A DNA stretch of 64,000 nt from Antrihabitans stalagmiti (GCF_016482825.1 NZ_JAEMNV010000003.1:806001-870000); one strand, 5' to 3'. Counted from the stretch's first letter, positions 15,625 through 24,660 are shown. Program-made: numbers and translations. Notes: generated from the sequence alone by a model not told the origin.

Positions 15625-16872
15625 TCAGCGGCGTTCGACCTTGACGACCATTCCGGCCGCGCGGTAGCGGTCCGCCAGGATGTCGCCCATAACTGTTGCG
15701 GGAGTGACGATTCCGGCCAGAGGTGACAACAGCTCGTCGTCGAAGGCAAGCGCGAGTCCACATTCGCCGAGCAGTACTGCGGTCGCCGCATAACCCGGAT
15801 CACCCTGCGCGGAGAAGGTGGCGAGGTACTTCGCACCCGACGTCGTCCGGGCGAACGTCTTCGTCGTGAAGTAGCCGCTGTTGCGGGTTTCTTCGCTCGG
15901 TCCGGTGCCTGGCTTCGGGAGGATCCGGTCGAGTACCGACTTTCCGACCCCCTTCGACAGCAGCGGTCCGACTGCCTCGTAAGCGGCCAACGCACCTGCG
16001 ACACCCGCCGCAACCACAGGCGCTGCAACAGACTTTCCGGCGCTCATCACTTCGCTGTAGCGGAAGTTCTTGCCGTAGGCCCAGCCGAGCAGCGCGTTGC
16101 TTCGACGAACGATCTTCGTGTTGTGCGGCGCCATGATGAACGACGTGACCCACCCGTCCAAGCTCGGATCGATCGTGTTGGCCCGCCGCAACGCCTGGTT
16201 GGACTGCTTGCCGACGTCGGGCTCCAGCGAGTCGTCCGGGCTGAGGGCGTACGGGTTGTCGAGCAGCGTGCGGAGCGAGCCGTCGGCCGCGACGGATTCC
16301 ATCTGCCCACGGCCCGATGCGATGGTGCCGCCGCTCATGCCACCCTTCATGCTCGCGACGAGCGTCGTCTCCTCCAACTCGCCGGTGTTGTCCTCCAGCG
16401 ACTTCTTGTAGATGAGGTACACGCTCAAATCCGACGGTACCGAATCGAATCCGCACGAATTGACGATCTTGGCGCCCGATTCGACGGCAGCGTCCTGGTA
16501 GGAGTCGATGCACTCGCGGATGAACAGCGGTTCGCCTGTGAGGTCGGCGTAGTGCGTGCCTGCCGCCGCACACGCCTGCACGAGCGGAAGTCCGTACTTC
16601 GCGTACGGACCGACCGTCGTGACGACGACCTTGGTCCGTTCGGCCATCGCATCGAGAGCTGCCTGATCCGCAGAGTCCGCCGCGATCAACGTCCACTGCG
16701 CTGCGGCGTCACCGAGTTCGCTGCGGACTGCCGCCAACTTGTCCAACGACCGTCCGGCCAAACCGATCTTCGCCTCGGGCGGAGCCGCCTTGACGAGGTA
16801 TTCGGCTGTCAGCTTGCCGACGAAGCCGGTCGCTCCGAACAGGACCAGATCGAGCTCGCGTTGTGATGCCAT
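15625..16872 (-). CDS. Saccharopine-dehydrogenase-like / trans-acting enoyl reductase family protein
   Basis: A 415-residue protein of the saccharopine dehydrogenase NADP-binding family, close to mycobacterial trans-acting enoyl reductases used for lipid (phthiocerol/phenolphthiocerol) synthesis. The Rossmann motif LVLFGATGFVGKLTAEYL starts at about residue 9; TVGPYAKYGLPLVQACAAAG and YADLTGEPLFIR follow. The ATG at 16872 begins the fold; the same frame stays open 1.5 kb further upstream but that part is antisense-shifted to the ABC1 gene and is not real. Substrate unknown. Confidence 0.83.
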   Translation of the reverse strand: MASQRELDLVLFGATGFVGKLTAEYLVKAAPPEAKIGLAGRSLDKLAAVRSELGDAAAQWTLIAADSADQAALDAMAERTKVVVTTVGPYAKYGLPLVQACAAAGTHYADLTGEPLFIRECIDSYQDAAVESGAKIVNSCGFDSVPSDLSVYLIYKKSLEDNTGELEETTLVASMKGGMSGGTIASGRGQMESVAADGSLRTLLDNPYALSPDDSLEPDVGKQSNQALRRANTIDPSLDGWVTSFIMAPHNTKIVRRSNALLGWAYGKNFRYSEVMSAGKSVAAPVVAAGVAGALAAYEAVGPLLSKGVGKSVLDRILPKPGTGPSEETRNSGYFTTKTFARTTSGAKYLATFSAQGDPGYAATAVLLGECGLALAFDDELLSPLAGIVTPATVMGDILADRYRAAGMVVKVERR

Positions 16873-16916
16873 GGTGTTTCCGCTTTCGTGTGCAGTGGCG
16901 CCAAGTGCCGCCACGG

Positions 16917-18290
16917 TTACGTTTGTTGCTCGACCCATACCTGGTTGGCGCGGCCGAGCTCGGTCGCCGGTTCCTCGCCGTAGATCCATTCCCGCGCAAT
17001 CCGGTGCCAATTGCCATTGGCTGCAAGCTGGCCGAGAACACCGAACGTCAAGAAGTCTGCCCGACGCGAAAAAAGATGCTCGGGCGGCAGGCTGTTCGAC
17101 TTGATCCCCGCGAACTCCGACGCGCGCGGATCGACGGCGAGCAGGAAAGCGCCACTGGCAAGCTCCGGCGTGATCAACAGGTCTTGGTCGTTGAGGCACC
17201 AGCCCGATGCCGAATAGACGTAATCGATGCACTCGTCGGCGGTCACCTTCGCGTCGCGCTTGATGACACCGCGGTCGACCATCATTCGATACAGATCGTC
17301 GCCGCGCTCCTCGGCGGCCGCACGCAGGCACGCCAACTCGAACTCGACGTGATCGGCATCCATCCGGTTGAAGAGGCCGAAGTCGAGAAACGCGACGCGG
17401 CCGTCCGGTGCGAGCAGAAAGTTGCCGGGATGCGGATCGCCGCAGAACTCGTTGTAGGTGAACATGTTGCCGACGTAGAAGCGATAGATGATCTCGCCGA
17501 TGCGATCCCGTTCTTCCTGCGGCAAGGTGCGCAGTTCCTCGAATCCGAGGCCGTCGACGTACTCGGTGACCAATACCCGGCGACCGCTCAGCTCGGGGAC
17601 GCTCGCAGGGATCACGAAGAACGGATGGCCGGCGAACTGCTCCGCGACCTTCTGCTGGGTTGTGGCCTCGGCGAAGTAGTCGAGCTCGGCTTCCAGATTC
17701 CTGGCAAGTTCGTCGATCAGCGCGGGTGATACCCACGGCAGGATCGTCTGCCAGAATTTGGCGAACATGGACAGGTTCTTCAGGTCGGCGCGGACAGCGG
17801 CCTCGATGCCCGGGTACTGCACCTTCACGGCCACTGTTCGGCCGTCGTGCAGGGTGGCTCGATACACCTGACCGATCGATGCCGCAGCGATCGGCTCGCG
17901 CGAGAAGTCCACGAAGGCTTCCGAAAGCGGCTTGCCGAGTTCTTTCTCGACGACGGCTCGCATGTCGTCGAAGGACACGGTCGGTGCGCTGTCGCGCAGC
18001 GCGGCGAGCCGCTGCTGAAACGATTCGCGGTGATGCGGTGGGACCAGGTCGAGGTCGAGGATCGACAACATCTGGCCCAGCTTCATCGCTACGCCCTTCA
18101 TGCCGCCGAGGACGGTGACGAGCTGCTCGGCGGCGCGGATGGTCGACTCTTCGGCCATCCGGGCACGGACCTCGTCGGACCGTCCGAGCATCGCCATCCT
18201 GGTCTGCTGACTCCGCAAGATGGAACTTGCGGCGACCGCTCCGAGCTTGGAACCCCGGGCCAACCGCGATGTCGGAACCCGTCTGGTCAT
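16917..18290 (-). CDS. ABC1/UbiB-type atypical kinase
   Basis: A 457-residue AarF/ABC1/UbiB-family protein. Diagnostic pieces are the KxGQ helix (KLGQMLSILD), the Ala-rich loop (AAASIGQVYRATL), the VAIK-type lysine (VAVKVQYPG), CGDPHPGNFLL for the catalytic loop and FLDFGLF for the DFG metal site. UbiB proteins are ATPases or kinases tied to isoprenoid lipid handling. It lies 44 bases upstream of the enoyl-reductase-like gene on the same strand, probably one transcript. Confidence 0.88.
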   Translation of the reverse strand: MTRRVPTSRLARGSKLGAVAASSILRSQQTRMAMLGRSDEVRARMAEESTIRAAEQLVTVLGGMKGVAMKLGQMLSILDLDLVPPHHRESFQQRLAALRDSAPTVSFDDMRAVVEKELGKPLSEAFVDFSREPIAAASIGQVYRATLHDGRTVAVKVQYPGIEAAVRADLKNLSMFAKFWQTILPWVSPALIDELARNLEAELDYFAEATTQQKVAEQFAGHPFFVIPASVPELSGRRVLVTEYVDGLGFEELRTLPQEERDRIGEIIYRFYVGNMFTYNEFCGDPHPGNFLLAPDGRVAFLDFGLFNRMDADHVEFELACLRAAAEERGDDLYRMMVDRGVIKRDAKVTADECIDYVYSASGWCLNDQDLLITPELASGAFLLAVDPRASEFAGIKSNSLPPEHLFSRRADFLTFGVLGQLAANGNWHRIAREWIYGEEPATELGRANQVWVEQQT

Positions 18291-18531
18291 GCGCGAACCT
18301 CCGCTTTGTCATTGCCGTGCTGGTAGCCCGAACTGCGTAAATATCGAGAACGAACGCTCGAGGCACCGAGCATGACCCGTCCATTCTTACCCGACGGCGG
18401 TAAACGTCAACCAGGGGTGCACCGATTGTGTCCGCAATTATCCAGCAACCCTCGAACTTTTCGTTCGACCTGCGCGGTCAGATCGCGATGCTGGGTTACG
18501 GTCGGATCATGACTCGACAGCGATCGTCGCT

Positions 18532-19530
18532 GTGACCCTCGATTCGAGCTCCCGTGGGCTTTCTCGAAAACGGGACGCGCCCTACATCAGCGTCTTCGCA
18601 GGCCCGAGTCGTCGCAGTCGCGCGTTGCGGTTCGCACTCCAGTTGACGGTCCGACCGGTACTGCAGCTGTGGGGAGCGGTTCCGAATCTGCCGTGGCCGT
18701 ACGGCCTGATCGACGTCGCGGCGACGCCACTGCGTCCGATCCGGGGAACCAAGTCCGGTCCCGTCGACCTGCCCGATTGCTCGGCGGAATGGATCGCGGG
18801 TCCGGGTGCCGCCGACGACCGCGCGCTGCTGTATCTGCACGGCGGCGCGTTCATCTGCTGCGGCCTGCGAACGCATCGCCGCATGGTGTCCGGAATATCG
18901 CGTGCGTGCGCGGCGCCCGCCCTGAGCGTCGGGTATCGCATGCTGCCCGAAACGCCGGCGAGCACCGGCCTCGAAGACTGCGTGGCCGGTTACGAGTGGC
19001 TGCTCGCGCAGGGCTACGCCGGCGATCGGATCGCGATCGTCGGGGACTCGGCAGGCGGCTGGTTCGCGCTGATGACCGCTCTTGCCGCGCGTGCGCGTGG
19101 GCTAGGCGACCCCGGTGCGATCGTGCTGATCTCGCCGCTGGTCGACACCGACCCCGGACGCAAGCTGGTCCGCCTCGGCGACGTGACAGATCCGCTGTTC
19201 CCCGCGAATGCGCTGGTCTCGATGATGGCGATGCTCGCCGACGTCGAAGGAGAGCGTGGCCAGCTCGACGAATACGGTCGCGTCCCGTCGCCACTGCACG
19301 TCGACCTCACCGGTCTGCCGCCGGTTCTCGTCCAGGCGGGTGCCGACGAACTGCTTGTCGTCGACGCCGAGCAGATTGCCGCCGAACTGTCCGCAGCCGG
19401 CGTGGTGTGTCGCCTGCAGTTGTTCGAAGGTCAGTTCCACGTGTTCCAGGCTGCGGCCGACCTGCTGCCGGAAGCCGCGAAGGCAGTCGTCGAGATCGGC
19501 GAGTTCGTCCGATCGACGATCATCGACTGA
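18532..19530 (+). CDS. Alpha/beta hydrolase, HSL-type esterase
   Basis: A 332-residue esterase of the hormone-sensitive-lipase group. The oxyanion motif is HGGAF at 103-107, the nucleophile Ser173 in GDSAGG, the acid Asp in AGADELL and the histidine in GQFHVFQ. It likely cleaves short to medium acyl esters inside the cell; no signal peptide is seen. The GTG at 18532 is the furthest upstream start. It ends six bases from the convergent TetR gene. Confidence 0.86.
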   Translation: MTLDSSSRGLSRKRDAPYISVFAGPSRRSRALRFALQLTVRPVLQLWGAVPNLPWPYGLIDVAATPLRPIRGTKSGPVDLPDCSAEWIAGPGAADDRALLYLHGGAFICCGLRTHRRMVSGISRACAAPALSVGYRMLPETPASTGLEDCVAGYEWLLAQGYAGDRIAIVGDSAGGWFALMTALAARARGLGDPGAIVLISPLVDTDPGRKLVRLGDVTDPLFPANALVSMMAMLADVEGERGQLDEYGRVPSPLHVDLTGLPPVLVQAGADELLVVDAEQIAAELSAAGVVCRLQLFEGQFHVFQAAADLLPEAAKAVVEIGEFVRSTIID

Positions 19531-19536
19531 CTGCAC

Positions 19537-20259
19537 TCATACTTGGTGGTTCGGCTCCGGCAGGACGTGCTTCTGGCTCTTGAATTCTGCCGCCGAACCG
19601 CGGTTCTTGGCGATCGACTCGATCGCGCCCCAGATCATCATCGTGAGGTAGTCGATCAGATCGTCGGACGTCATCGACTTGTTCGAAATCCACCAGTGGG
19701 TCGCCAACTGAATGCCGCCGACGATGCTGTACGCCCACGGCGTCGCGCCGCCCGAGTCGTATCCGAGCGCCCGTGCCCGCTGACCGACGACAACCGCAAC
19801 GAGCTCGGCGATCATTCGCTCCGAATCGGCGACCGCATCCTGATGAGGTCCGGCGCCGTTGCTCATCACGTACAGGTAGATCTCGGTGTCGCTCGCGATC
19901 GTCTCCACGTAAGCGGTGATCGCAGAGTGCACGAGGTCGTACTCCTCGAGCTGTTCGCCGATCGCCTGGTACAGCCGAGGCGCGAGAATCGTTTCGACGA
20001 ATCGCGACATCGCCGCGTTGGTCAGGTCGTTCTTGTCGGTGAAGTACCGGTACAGCACCGTCTTGGAGACGCCGATCTCTGCCGCGATCTGATCCATACC
20101 GATCGTCGCGCCGAGTTTCCGAATTGCCGCCAGAGTGCCGTCGACGAGTTCTTCACGTCTCGCGACCTTGTGTTCGCGCCAGCGGCGTTTGCGGCCGTCC
20201 GGCTTCTGCGCTCTGGCGTCTTTCGTAGTCAGGGTGGCCCCCTCGGGGATTGGGTGCAC
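19537..20259 (-). CDS. TetR family transcriptional regulator
   Basis: A 240-residue TetR protein. After a basic N-terminus (KDARAQKPDGRKRRW) the helix-turn-helix runs about 35-80 (TIGMDQIAAEIGVSKTVLYRYF). The C-terminal domain is helical with a WAYSIVGGIQLATHWW segment. It resembles the TetR gene at 14769 in domain layout. It is convergent with the esterase and divergent from the DUF445 gene; a CGACAGTAG word in the divergent region also occurs, on the other strand, before the earlier TetR gene, so both may read similar operators. Confidence 0.85.
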   Translation of the reverse strand: MHPIPEGATLTTKDARAQKPDGRKRRWREHKVARREELVDGTLAAIRKLGATIGMDQIAAEIGVSKTVLYRYFTDKNDLTNAAMSRFVETILAPRLYQAIGEQLEEYDLVHSAITAYVETIASDTEIYLYVMSNGAGPHQDAVADSERMIAELVAVVVGQRARALGYDSGGATPWAYSIVGGIQLATHWWISNKSMTSDDLIDYLTMMIWGAIESIAKNRGSAAEFKSQKHVLPEPNHQV

Positions 20260-20408
20260 GGTGAAACCAGGTCCGTTCTATCGGTATCGACAGTAGGTGT
20301 CGGGCTCGTACGTCGATTCCGACCAGCTTAAGCCCGAGGTGATGAGCCGACCTGCGCGACGCAGCAGAAGATGGGCATTGAGCCGGTATCGGGTCGGGAT
20401 TGGGCAGA

Positions 20409-21770
20409 ATGTGCAGTGTGTCCATCGAACGCGCACAGCGCGGTGCGGAAGATCGTGCAGAACTCGCTCTCGAACCGCCGAAACCTGCGCGACGAGTTCC
20501 CTCGGGTGGTCTTGCTATGGCCGACGACGACGCCAAACGTCGCGACCTGCGGCGGATGAAGGCGATCGCGACGGGATTTCTGTTGTTCGCGTCCGTCGTC
20601 TACCTGTTCTGCCGGTGGCAGGAATCGCGCGGCGCAGGCGGTTGGGTCGGGTACGTCAGAGCGGCGTCCGAGGCAGGCATGGTCGGTGCACTGGCCGACT
20701 GGTTCGCGGTGACGGCGTTGTTCCGTCATCCGCTGGGGCTGCCGATCCCGCACACTGCGATCATTCGGAAGAAGAAGGATCAGCTGGGGGAGAGCCTCGG
20801 CAGTTTCGTCGGAACCAATTTCCTCGCGCCCGACGTCGTATCGGAGAAGGTTGCGTCCGCGCAGATTCCGCTGCGCATCGGCACCTGGATGGCGCAGAAG
20901 AAGAACGCGGCACGTGTCGCGCAGGAAACGTCGACGATTCTGCGAGCCGTTGTCGTCGTACTGCGCGACGAGGACGTCCAGCAGGTCATCGACCACACCA
21001 TCGTGCGTAGAATCGCCGAACCGCTGTGGGGTCCGCCGATCGGCAAGGTGCTTGCGGAATTGCTCAAAGAAAACAAGCAATTGCCGTTGATCGACATGTT
21101 GACCGAACGCGCGCATCAGTGGGCGCTGGCGAGTCAGGAGACGATCGACAGAATTGTGCTGCGCGATTCGCCGCAATGGTCGCCCAAGTTCGTCGACATC
21201 CTGCTGTCGGAAAAGATCTATCGGGAATTGGTCGAGTTCACCTGGAAAGTTCGGACCACACCCGATCACGAAGTGCGCCAAGCCGCCAATCGCTTTCTCC
21301 TCGAATTCGCCAACGACCTGCAATTCGACGAGGCGACCGTCAAGAAGGCCGAGTCGATCAAGGCCGAGATCATGGGTCGGGAAGAAATCACCGGTCTTGC
21401 CGAAGCCACGTGGCGCGTTGCGAAGCGCTTGATTCTCGAGTCGGTCGACGATCCGAACAGCACATTGCGCCGCAAGGTCGGCGAGAACGTCGAGCAATTG
21501 GGGCAGCGGCTACGCGACGACGACGAGATGCGCGCGAAGGTCGATCGATGGCTGCTTGCCGGTGCGCGATATGTCGCTGCCAATTATGCGAACGAGATCA
21601 CGACGATCATCACCGATACCGTGGCAAGGTGGGACGCCGAGGAAGCAAGCAAGAAGATCGAGTTGCAAGTGGGCCGTGATCTGCAGTTCATTCGCATCAA
21701 CGGCACAGTTGTCGGTTCGCTCGCCGGATTGTCGATATATACCGTTTCTCATCTTATGTTCGGTAGTTGA
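20409..21770 (+). CDS. DUF445 family membrane-associated protein
   Basis: A 453-residue DUF445 (YheB-like) protein. A membrane segment near the N-terminus (about 52-68, AIATGFLLFASVVYLF) is followed by the conserved GYVRAASEAGMVGALADWFAVTALFRHPLGLPIPHTAII block, a long charged helical region and a final membrane segment (VGSLAGLSIYTVSHLMF). The family is widespread and uncharacterised. ATG at 20409 is chosen; GTG at 20415 or TTG at 20400 are alternatives. It precedes the Rv0474-like regulator. Confidence 0.82.
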   Translation: MCSVSIERAQRGAEDRAELALEPPKPARRVPSGGLAMADDDAKRRDLRRMKAIATGFLLFASVVYLFCRWQESRGAGGWVGYVRAASEAGMVGALADWFAVTALFRHPLGLPIPHTAIIRKKKDQLGESLGSFVGTNFLAPDVVSEKVASAQIPLRIGTWMAQKKNAARVAQETSTILRAVVVVLRDEDVQQVIDHTIVRRIAEPLWGPPIGKVLAELLKENKQLPLIDMLTERAHQWALASQETIDRIVLRDSPQWSPKFVDILLSEKIYRELVEFTWKVRTTPDHEVRQAANRFLLEFANDLQFDEATVKKAESIKAEIMGREEITGLAEATWRVAKRLILESVDDPNSTLRRKVGENVEQLGQRLRDDDEMRAKVDRWLLAGARYVAANYANEITTIITDTVARWDAEEASKKIELQVGRDLQFIRINGTVVGSLAGLSIYTVSHLMFGS

Positions 21771-21836
21771 ATGGACCGGGTATCGCTTATGTGAGTCCGA
21801 GCCGATGTGACCCATACCTCGTCGACTGTTAGCTGT

Positions 21837-21870
21837 GGTGCTTGCAAGAGTTAGCACCTTCGCTTAGGGT
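21837..21870 (+). promoter_or_regulatory. Promoter with overlapping operator for the XRE-hbhA operon
   Basis: TTGCAA (21842-21847), a 17-base spacer and TAGGGT (21865-21870) make a good housekeeping promoter. The inverted repeat GGTGCT-N10-AGCACC (21837-21842 and 21853-21858) straddles the -35 and spacer, a place for autorepression by the XRE protein encoded next. Confidence 0.6.
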
Positions 21871-21905
21871 TGATATCGCAACACCAACCAGGAGAGTGAA
21901 TACAC

Positions 21906-22415
21906 ATGCCGGATTACCCCGAAGTTCCCGCAGAGGGGGCGACCGATCCGGCTGACGAGGTCGGAGCGGGCGAGCTGGCTGCACGTGTCGTCAAGGTCAA
22001 AGATGCCGCGCAAGACATCGGCAGCTTCATCAGATCTCAGCGTGAAGCGGCCCAGGTGTCCCTGCGGCAACTTGCTCTGCTGGCGGGTGTCAGTAACCCC
22101 TACCTCAGCCAGATCGAGCGTGGGTTACGCAATCCCTCTGCCGAAGTACTCGGTCAGATCGCGAAAGGTCTCCGGGTTTCCTCGGAGGCGCTGTACGTAC
22201 GAGCGGGCTATCTCGAACAGCGTCCTTACAGCCCGGTCCGGGATGCGCTACTCGCCGATGTCGCAATAACAGAGCGGCAGAAGCAGGTGCTCCTGGAGAT
22301 ATACGAATCGTTCTGTCGTGAAAACGATTCGTCGAACGACGAGCTTGCGCCAGTCGAAAAGGCCGAGCCGTCCGCAGAAACCAAGCCATTGGAACAGGAG
22401 AGCGAAGATGAGTGA
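21906..22415 (+). CDS. XRE-family regulator (Rv0474-like)
   Basis: A 169-residue helix-turn-helix protein. The HTH occupies about 38-95 (IGSFIRSQREAAQVSLRQL, GVSNPYLSQIERGLRNPS). The C-terminal 60 residues are acidic and unstructured. Order with hbhA and the DUF2516 gene matches Rv0474-Rv0475-Rv0476 of M. tuberculosis, as I recall it. AGGAGAG precedes the ATG. The 3' end overlaps hbhA by eight bases, so the regulator and hbhA are coupled; a palindrome over the promoter suggests autoregulation. Confidence 0.87.
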   Translation: MPDYPEVPAEGATDPADEVGAGELAARVVKVKDAAQDIGSFIRSQREAAQVSLRQLALLAGVSNPYLSQIERGLRNPSAEVLGQIAKGLRVSSEALYVRAGYLEQRPYSPVRDALLADVAITERQKQVLLEIYESFCRENDSSNDELAPVEKAEPSAETKPLEQESEDE

Positions 22416-23184
22416 GTCCACCGACAAGGGTCTCGAGACCGTGAAGAAGCCGCTGTACGCCACCGTCGGCGCAGGCGACGCAGTTGTCCAGGCAGTTGCC
22501 GATGTCGTCGCTCAGGTGCGCGAGCGCGCCGAGAACACCAGCACCGACGTGTCCGGCCGGGTCGAAGAAGCGCGTGAGCGTTTCGCCTCGCTGCCGTCCG
22601 ACGTGCAGGAGCAGATCGAGAGCCTCCGCGAGCGTCTCGCGAGCCTGCCGTCCGAGCTGCCGGAAGAGCTTGCCGAACTGCGTGAGAAGTTCACCGTCGA
22701 CGAGCTTCGCAAGGTTGCCGAAGAATACTTGAAGGTCGCAGTCGACCTGTACGCGTCGCTCGCTGAGCGTGGCGAAGAGACCGTCGAACGCCTGCGTGGC
22801 AACACCGGCGTCGAAGAGCGTCTCGGCCGCGTCGAAGGCCTCGTCAGCGACGCCCGCACCCGCACCGAGGATGCCCTCGGCAAGGTCACCGAAGCCACCA
22901 AGGACGTCCGCGAGCAGGCCACCAAGCTCGCAGGCAAGGTGACGGGCCGCGCAGAAGACGCCGCCGAAGAGGCTGCAGAGAAGGTCGAAGAGACCGTCGC
23001 CGCAGTCAAGAAGGCCGCCACCAAGGCGACCGCTCCGGCCAAGAAGGCCGCGCCCGCCAAGAAGGCGACGCCTGCCAAGGCTCCCGCGAAGGCTGCGCCT
23101 GCCAAGGCTGCTGCCCCCGCAAAGGCCGCTCCGGCCAAGAAGGCGCCGGCAAAGCGTGCGCCGGCCAAGAAGACCGCGCAGTAA
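22408..23184 (+). CDS. hbhA: Heparin-binding hemagglutinin HbhA homologue
   Basis: A 258-residue surface-associated, mostly helical protein. About residues 20-190 form long amphipathic/coiled-coil helices rich in Glu, Arg and Val. The last 60 residues are Lys/Ala/Pro repeats (KKAAPAKKATPAK and similar), the heparin-binding type tail that is lysine-methylated in mycobacteria. In mycobacteria HbhA mediates adhesion and associates with intracellular lipid bodies. There is no signal peptide. The start overlaps the XRE stop. A hairpin with a T-rich tail follows the stop. Confidence 0.88.
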   Translation: MSESTDKGLETVKKPLYATVGAGDAVVQAVADVVAQVRERAENTSTDVSGRVEEARERFASLPSDVQEQIESLRERLASLPSELPEELAELREKFTVDELRKVAEEYLKVAVDLYASLAERGEETVERLRGNTGVEERLGRVEGLVSDARTRTEDALGKVTEATKDVREQATKLAGKVTGRAEDAAEEAAEKVEETVAAVKKAATKATAPAKKAAPAKKATPAKAPAKAAPAKAAAPAKAAPAKKAPAKRAPAKKTAQ

Positions 23185-23213
23185 TTTCTTTCCTGCTGCA
23201 CACGCTCGAAATC

Positions 23214-23250
23214 GAACCGCCCTCGCACAGATCATGTGCGGGGGCGGTTC
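23214..23250 (+). terminator. Terminator after hbhA
   Basis: GAACCGCCCTCGCACA and TGTGCGGGGGCGGTTC form a 15-16 bp near-perfect stem with a 5-base loop, followed by CTTCT. It separates hbhA from the DUF2516 gene, although that gene starts only 17 bases after it. Confidence 0.7.
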
Positions 23251-23266
23251 CTTCTATGATGGTGTT

Positions 23267-23560
23267 GTGTTCGCCTCTGTCACCGGGTTGACCGGTTGGA
23301 TCATGTTCGGTCTGCAGCTCGCCTCGATCGGAGGCGCGCTGTTCGCACTTGTGCACGCAGTCCGACAGCGGACCGATGCGTTTCCCGCAGTAGACAAGCT
23401 CACCAAGCCCGTGTGGATCGGCATCCTCGCTGCATCGCTTGCGGTTCTGTTGCTTGTGCCGGTGATGTTCCTTTGGATCATCGCGGTCGTTGCGATCTGC
23501 GTGTATCTCGTCGATGTCAGGCCTCGAGTCGAGGAAGTTCAGCGCGGTCCGCGCTGGTAG
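23267..23560 (+). CDS. DUF2516 family small membrane protein (Rv0476-like)
   Basis: A 97-residue membrane protein with hydrophobic segments at about 4-27 and 47-80 and a short charged tail ending GPRW. The motif LQLASIGGALFALVHA is typical of the Rv0476/DUF2516 family, of unknown function. The GTG at 23267 is preferred because the upstream ATG (23234) lies in the loop of the hbhA terminator; the exact start is unsure and no good ribosome site is visible. Order after hbhA matches mycobacteria. Confidence 0.75.
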   Translation: MFASVTGLTGWIMFGLQLASIGGALFALVHAVRQRTDAFPAVDKLTKPVWIGILAASLAVLLLVPVMFLWIIAVVAICVYLVDVRPRVEEVQRGPRW

Positions 23561-23630
23561 GCGGCTCCGCCGCTCGTGCGTCTTTTCGGTGGTCAGGGCC
23601 TCCGAAAGGACTCACGAGCCGCTTGCGGCC
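23561..23630. repeat. Intergenic palindrome family, copy B
   Basis: It begins right after the TAG of the DUF2516 gene: GGCGGCTCCGCCGC, then CTCGTGCGTCTTTTCGG and the imperfect complement CCGAAAGGACTCACGAG. It is more diverged than copy A and separates two plus-strand genes. Confidence 0.8.
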
Positions 23631-23642
23631 CGTGCCCAAACC

Positions 23643-23674
23643 TTGACAATGAGCATTGTGACAATGGTATCGTT
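23643..23674 (+). promoter_or_regulatory. Long-spacer promoter with palindrome (MerR-type)
   Basis: TTGACA (23643-23648) and TATCGT (23669-23674) are separated by 20 bases, longer than the usual 17 and typical of MerR-activated promoters. The spacer holds the palindrome CATTGTGACAATG (23654-23666). It precedes the diiron oxygenase and MerR genes. Confidence 0.5.
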
Positions 23675-23727
23675 AGGTAAGTCTTAACGAGATCCGCTGA
23701 GCACCGATGACGTTGCGAGGAGCAGAT

Positions 23728-24660
23728 ATGACCATCATGGAAACCAGAACCGACGACGAATGGGCCGCACGGCTCGTCAAGGCGCGGGAACGGGACGACA
23801 CGGGTAATCGCCTCCTCGCTTCGTCGGCGAAGATGTCCTACGACCCGCTGGTCGAGGTCGATTGGGACGCCCCGATCCCCGCTGACCTCTACGGCATGAC
23901 TCCGGAATGGTGCAGCCTGTACGGCACCGATCTGTGGGACCGGATGACCGAAGAGCAGCGGATCACGCTCACCATCCACGAGGCAGCGAGTATCGCGGGC
24001 ACCGGGCTCTGGTTCGAGATGATCCTTATGCAGATGCTGCTCCGCGACGTCTACGACCACGATCCGTCCACCGCGCACGTGCAGTTCGCTCTCACCGAGA
24101 TCGCGGACGAGTGCAGACACTCGACGATGTTCGCCAAATCCGCGACGAAGTTCGGAGTGCCGTCCTACCGGCCGAAGTGGTGGATTCACCAGGCTGCGCG
24201 AGCCTTCAAGACCGTGGCAAGTGGTTCGCTCGCTTACGGCGGCACATTGTTCGCCGAAGAAGTCCTCGACATGATGCAGCGCGACTTCATGCGAGACGAC
24301 CGCGTTCAGCCGATCACTCGGACGGTCAGCAAGATTCACGTGACCGAGGAAGCTCGACATATTCGGTTCGCTCGTGAAGAGACCGTCCGCAGGCTGGAGG
24401 ACTCGAACCCGATCGGCCGCGCAGGAGTGCAGTTGGTGCTCGGCGTCACGGCGTACTTCATCCTGACGAGCCTCGTCAACGACAAGTGCTACGAGGCCGC
24501 CGGACTCGACGTCCGCGAGGCGAAGAAGGCCCGCAGCGAGAACGAGCACTACCATCGCAAGCTGCGTGAAGGCTGCTCCAAGACGGTCGAGTTTCTCGAC
24601 GCGGTCGGTCTCATCGGCGGACCGGCGAAGTTCCTGCTTCGACGCGCCCACGCAATCTAG
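23728..24660 (+). CDS. Diiron oxygenase, AurF/PF11583 type
   Basis: A 310-residue ferritin-like diiron protein of the AurF (p-aminobenzoate N-oxygenase) family. Metal-ligand motifs are visible: a Glu in TIHEAASI, EIADECRHSTMF, FAEEVLD and VTEEARHIRFA. Known members use O2 to oxidise amines or other substrates; this substrate is unknown. The ATG at 23728 has GAGGAG upstream and is preferred to one seven codons earlier. The MerR gene follows 40 bases downstream on the same strand, and a long-spacer promoter lies upstream, suggesting MerR control. A second paralogue is at 35891. Confidence 0.83.
   Translation: MTIMETRTDDEWAARLVKARERDDTGNRLLASSAKMSYDPLVEVDWDAPIPADLYGMTPEWCSLYGTDLWDRMTEEQRITLTIHEAASIAGTGLWFEMILMQMLLRDVYDHDPSTAHVQFALTEIADECRHSTMFAKSATKFGVPSYRPKWWIHQAARAFKTVASGSLAYGGTLFAEEVLDMMQRDFMRDDRVQPITRTVSKIHVTEEARHIRFAREETVRRLEDSNPIGRAGVQLVLGVTAYFILTSLVNDKCYEAAGLDVREAKKARSENEHYHRKLREGCSKTVEFLDAVGLIGGPAKFLLRRAHAI

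Noticed and set aside
16873-18384. Long minus-strand extension upstream of the enoyl-reductase-like gene
   Set aside because: It overlaps the ABC1 kinase gene in another frame and has no domain; the family N-terminus starts at 16872.
22990-23184. Lys/Ala/Pro repeats in hbhA as a DNA repeat element
   Set aside because: They are protein-level repeats of the heparin-binding tail expected for HbhA.
23671-23690. Iron-box (IdeR) site before the diiron oxygenase
   Set aside because: TTAGGTAAGTCTTAACGA matches the consensus only partly; I kept it as a note in the MerR-promoter finding, not as a feature.
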